A DNA stretch of 7,563 nt from Novosphingobium sp. UBA1948 (GTDB taxonomy: Bacteria > Pseudomonadota > Alphaproteobacteria > Sphingomonadales > Sphingomonadaceae). The position numbers and the translations under genes were made by a program. Of this stretch, positions 6,093 through 7,563 are shown in pieces. Below the pieces are notes generated by a model. The model had not been told where the DNA came from and ran no database searches. It worked only from the letters and a program-made list of their open reading frames with translations. Location of the stretch: contig DDES01000181.1 in NCBI GenBank assembly GCA_002336765.1, positions 1-7,563 of the forward strand. Reading direction: 5' to 3'. Positions within the stretch are counted from its first letter, which is position 1. The number at the start of each line of letters is the position of its first letter.

Positions 6093-6182
6093 CTACGCCC
6101 CATCCCCCCGCCGCAGCAGCCCGAAAGCCGCCGCCGCACGGCCGAAACGCAGATCGGGGCGGATCTGAATTCCGGTTGTCAT
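6093..6182 (-). CDS. Possible 29-residue small ORF upstream of the flavoprotein gene
   Basis: ATG 6182 opens 29 codons (MTTGIQIRPDLRFGR... ending RRGDGA, then TAG) that stop 17 bases before the flavoprotein ATG. Third positions are mostly G or C, as in the neighbouring genes. The product would be basic and amphipathic. The ribosome-binding site is poor (GAAG five bases upstream). It may be a leader peptide, a gene remnant or chance; I recognise no family. Confidence 0.2.
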   Translation of the reverse strand: MTTGIQIRPDLRFGRAAAAFGLLRRGDGA

Positions 6183-6289
6183 CAGGGCTTCATAGACCTT
6201 TCGGCAAAAGGTGCGAGTGTTTTCACGTGCAGGATCGCCGCGTGATCCACAATTTTGCCACATTCAAGCTCAGGAGCCATTACCCGCGT

Positions 6290-7192
6290 TCAGACTTTGC
6301 CACCTTGCGCGACCACGGCGCGAGCAACAATCCGCCCCACCTCGGCCAGAATCGCCTCGGCCTGCGGGTCGCCATCGGGCGTGGGCTTGGGCGGCTGGTA
6401 AAAGGCCGCGATGGCAAAGGGCGAATGATGCGGCGGCTCGACCCAAGCGAGATCGACATAGGTGCCGGGAATATCGGAAGGCAGACCCGTGCCCGTCTTG
6501 TCCCCCGCCCACCAGTCAACCGGCAGACCGGCGCGCAGGCGGTTCTTGCCGGTGGTGGTTTCATGCATCCATGTTTTGAGGGTTGCGGCCAAGGCAGGCG
6601 AAAGCGCGCCTTTGGCAAACAGTTTCACCAGATTTTGCGCCATCGCCATGGGCGTGGTCGTGTTGCGGATGCTCCCCACAGGCACGCGATTGAGAACCGT
6701 CTCATAGTCATCAAGCCGCGTCACCCTGTCGCCCAGCCCGCGCCAGAAAGCGTTCATCGCGCCCAGCCCGCCGATCCGGCGCAACAGCAGATTGGTAGCG
6801 CCATTGTCCGACAACTTCTGCGCCGACTCCGCCGCCTCGCCGATGGTCAGAAAACCCTGCCCCAGCCGCGCCTGCAAGGCGGGCGAGTTCGACAACACAT
6901 CCGCTTTGCCAAAAGCCAGCGGCTCGGCCAGCCGCCAGCGCCCCTTGGCAGCACCATCCAGCACCACAGCGGCAAGGCTCAACTTGAAGGACGAGCAAAA
7001 GGCAAAGCGCTGGGCAGGGCGATGGGACAGGGCAACGCGCTGCCCGCCGGTCAAGACCAACACCCCCAGCCGTCCGCCATGCAGCGCCTCCAGCGCCGTC
7101 AGCGCATCAACTTTTGCCAAGGCAGACGGCGCGAAACCGACGGCCAGCGCGGCCCCGACAAAGCCGCGCCGGGTCAGCGCGCCATCTGGCAT
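6290..7192 (-). CDS. bla: Class A beta-lactamase with Tat signal
   Basis: A 300-residue periplasmic serine hydrolase expected to open the beta-lactam ring of penicillins or cephalosporins. The N-terminus has a twin-arginine signal (LTRRGF at 6-11, hydrophobic core to about 24, cleavage near SALA). All Ambler class A motifs are present: S67-S-F-K70 (Ser70-x-x-Lys73), S128-D-N130 (SDN loop), E164-x-x-L-N168 (Glu166 and Asn170 of the omega loop) and K232-T-G234. Also family-typical are NTTTPMAMA (177-185) and the stretch TTGKNRLRAGLP before GDKTGTG. Cysteine 66 precedes the active serine as in KPC/SME-type carbapenemases (CSSFK), but the partner cysteine after KTGT is replaced by Gly236. ATG 7192 overlaps the prfB stop (TGATG), with GGAGG ten bases upstream. 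The arrangement suggests constitutive low expression from the prfB transcript; no ampR-like regulator is seen. The substrate range cannot be read from sequence. Confidence 0.93.
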   Translation of the reverse strand: MPDGALTRRGFVGAALAVGFAPSALAKVDALTALEALHGGRLGVLVLTGGQRVALSHRPAQRFAFCSSFKLSLAAVVLDGAAKGRWRLAEPLAFGKADVLSNSPALQARLGQGFLTIGEAAESAQKLSDNGATNLLLRRIGGLGAMNAFWRGLGDRVTRLDDYETVLNRVPVGSIRNTTTPMAMAQNLVKLFAKGALSPALAATLKTWMHETTTGKNRLRAGLPVDWWAGDKTGTGLPSDIPGTYVDLAWVEPPHHSPFAIAAFYQPPKPTPDGDPQAEAILAEVGRIVARAVVAQGGKV

Positions 7193-7563
7193 CAGTCCAC
7201 GTCCTCCACATCCACCTTCTCGCCCGTCACGCGTTGCGACAGGGCGGCGGCCATATAGGGATCGAGCGCGCCATCCAGCACATCGGCAGGCGTCGGGCTG
7301 GTGACGCCCGTGCGCAGATCCTTCACCATCTGATAGGGCTGGAGCACATAGGAGCGGATCTGGTGGCCCCAGCCAATGTCCGTCTTGGCGGCATGTTCGG
7401 CGCTGGCGGCTTCCTCGCGCTTGCGCATCTCCGCCTCATAGAGGCGCGCCTTCAGCATGTTCATCGCGATTTCGCGGTTCTTGTGCTGGCTGCGGTCCAC
7501 CTGGCTGGCCACCACGATGCCGCTGGGCACGTGGGTGATACGCACCGCCGAATCGGTGGTGTT
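7192..7563 (-). CDS. prfB: Peptide chain release factor 2 (RF2), 3' part, truncated by right window edge
   Basis: C-terminal 123 residues of RF2, the cytosolic factor that ends translation at UGA and UAA codons. The visible part starts at NTTDSAVRITH, which in the family directly follows the peptidyl-transferase GGQ loop, so GGQ itself is just outside the window. It continues through the conserved helix DRSQHKNREIAM and the RF2-type tail DIGWGHQIRSYVLQPYQMVKDLRTG. The start, the stop-codon recognition loop and any programmed frameshift site are not in the window. The stop TGA (7194-7192) shares its A with the ATG of the beta-lactamase gene. Confidence 0.97.
   Translation of the reverse strand, partial: NTTDSAVRITHVPSGIVVASQVDRSQHKNREIAMNMLKARLYEAEMRKREEAASAEHAAKTDIGWGHQIRSYVLQPYQMVKDLRTGVTSPTPADVLDGALDPYMAAALSQRVTGEKVDVEDVD

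Noticed and set aside
4762..6168. Plus-strand ORF of 468 codons opposite the flavoprotein gene
   Set aside because: It happens to have the same length as the real gene but is antisense shadow with no recognisable domain; the bidirectional terminator also places transcription from the minus strand.
6232..6248. Small hairpin GGATC/GATCC between the beta-lactamase and flavoprotein genes
   Set aside because: The stem is short, with a G-T pair and no T tract; it is too weak to call a terminator or operator.

Overview
The window is GC-rich, densely coded chromosomal DNA. The proteins look alphaproteobacterial, most likely from a Sphingomonadales member (Novosphingobium/Sphingomonas type). That placement rests on recognising protein families and base composition, not on a database search. 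I see no rRNA, tRNA, CRISPR array, insertion sequence or phage gene.

Layout from left to right. (1) The 5' two thirds of guaB (IMP dehydrogenase) lies on the minus strand and runs off the left edge. (2) A small secreted protein on the minus strand (1126-1527) carries three C-x9-C modules joined by Ala/Pro linkers. It has a strong intrinsic terminator behind it, and a candidate promoter with an overlapping palindrome in front. (3) An exported M28 zinc aminopeptidase-like protein follows on the minus strand (1648-about 3162). (4) A divergent intergenic region contains a perfect 12-bp inverted repeat. (5) On the plus strand, a YpfJ-type neutral zinc metallopeptidase (3355-4272) overlaps by one base a small secreted protein with a cystatin-like fold signature (4272-4607). 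(6) A bidirectional terminator (about 4617-4651) separates this pair from the convergent minus-strand genes. (7) A nitronate monooxygenase/PfaD-like flavoprotein (4669-6075) has a four-cysteine C-terminal cluster. (8) A Tat-exported class A beta-lactamase (6290-7192) overlaps by one base the end of (9) prfB (release factor 2), which runs off the right edge.

How the parts relate. The centre of the window is a group of exported or envelope proteolysis proteins: the M28 peptidase, the zinc metallopeptidase, and a cystatin-like protein translationally coupled to the metallopeptidase. On the right, prfB and the beta-lactamase share a TGATG stop/start junction, so the beta-lactamase is probably translated from the prfB transcript. 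guaB and prfB are housekeeping genes that flank this more variable set. The most unusual items are the metallopeptidase/cystatin-like pair, the triple C-x9-C secreted protein with its palindromic promoter region, the four-Cys extension on the flavoprotein, and the prfB/beta-lactamase overlap.
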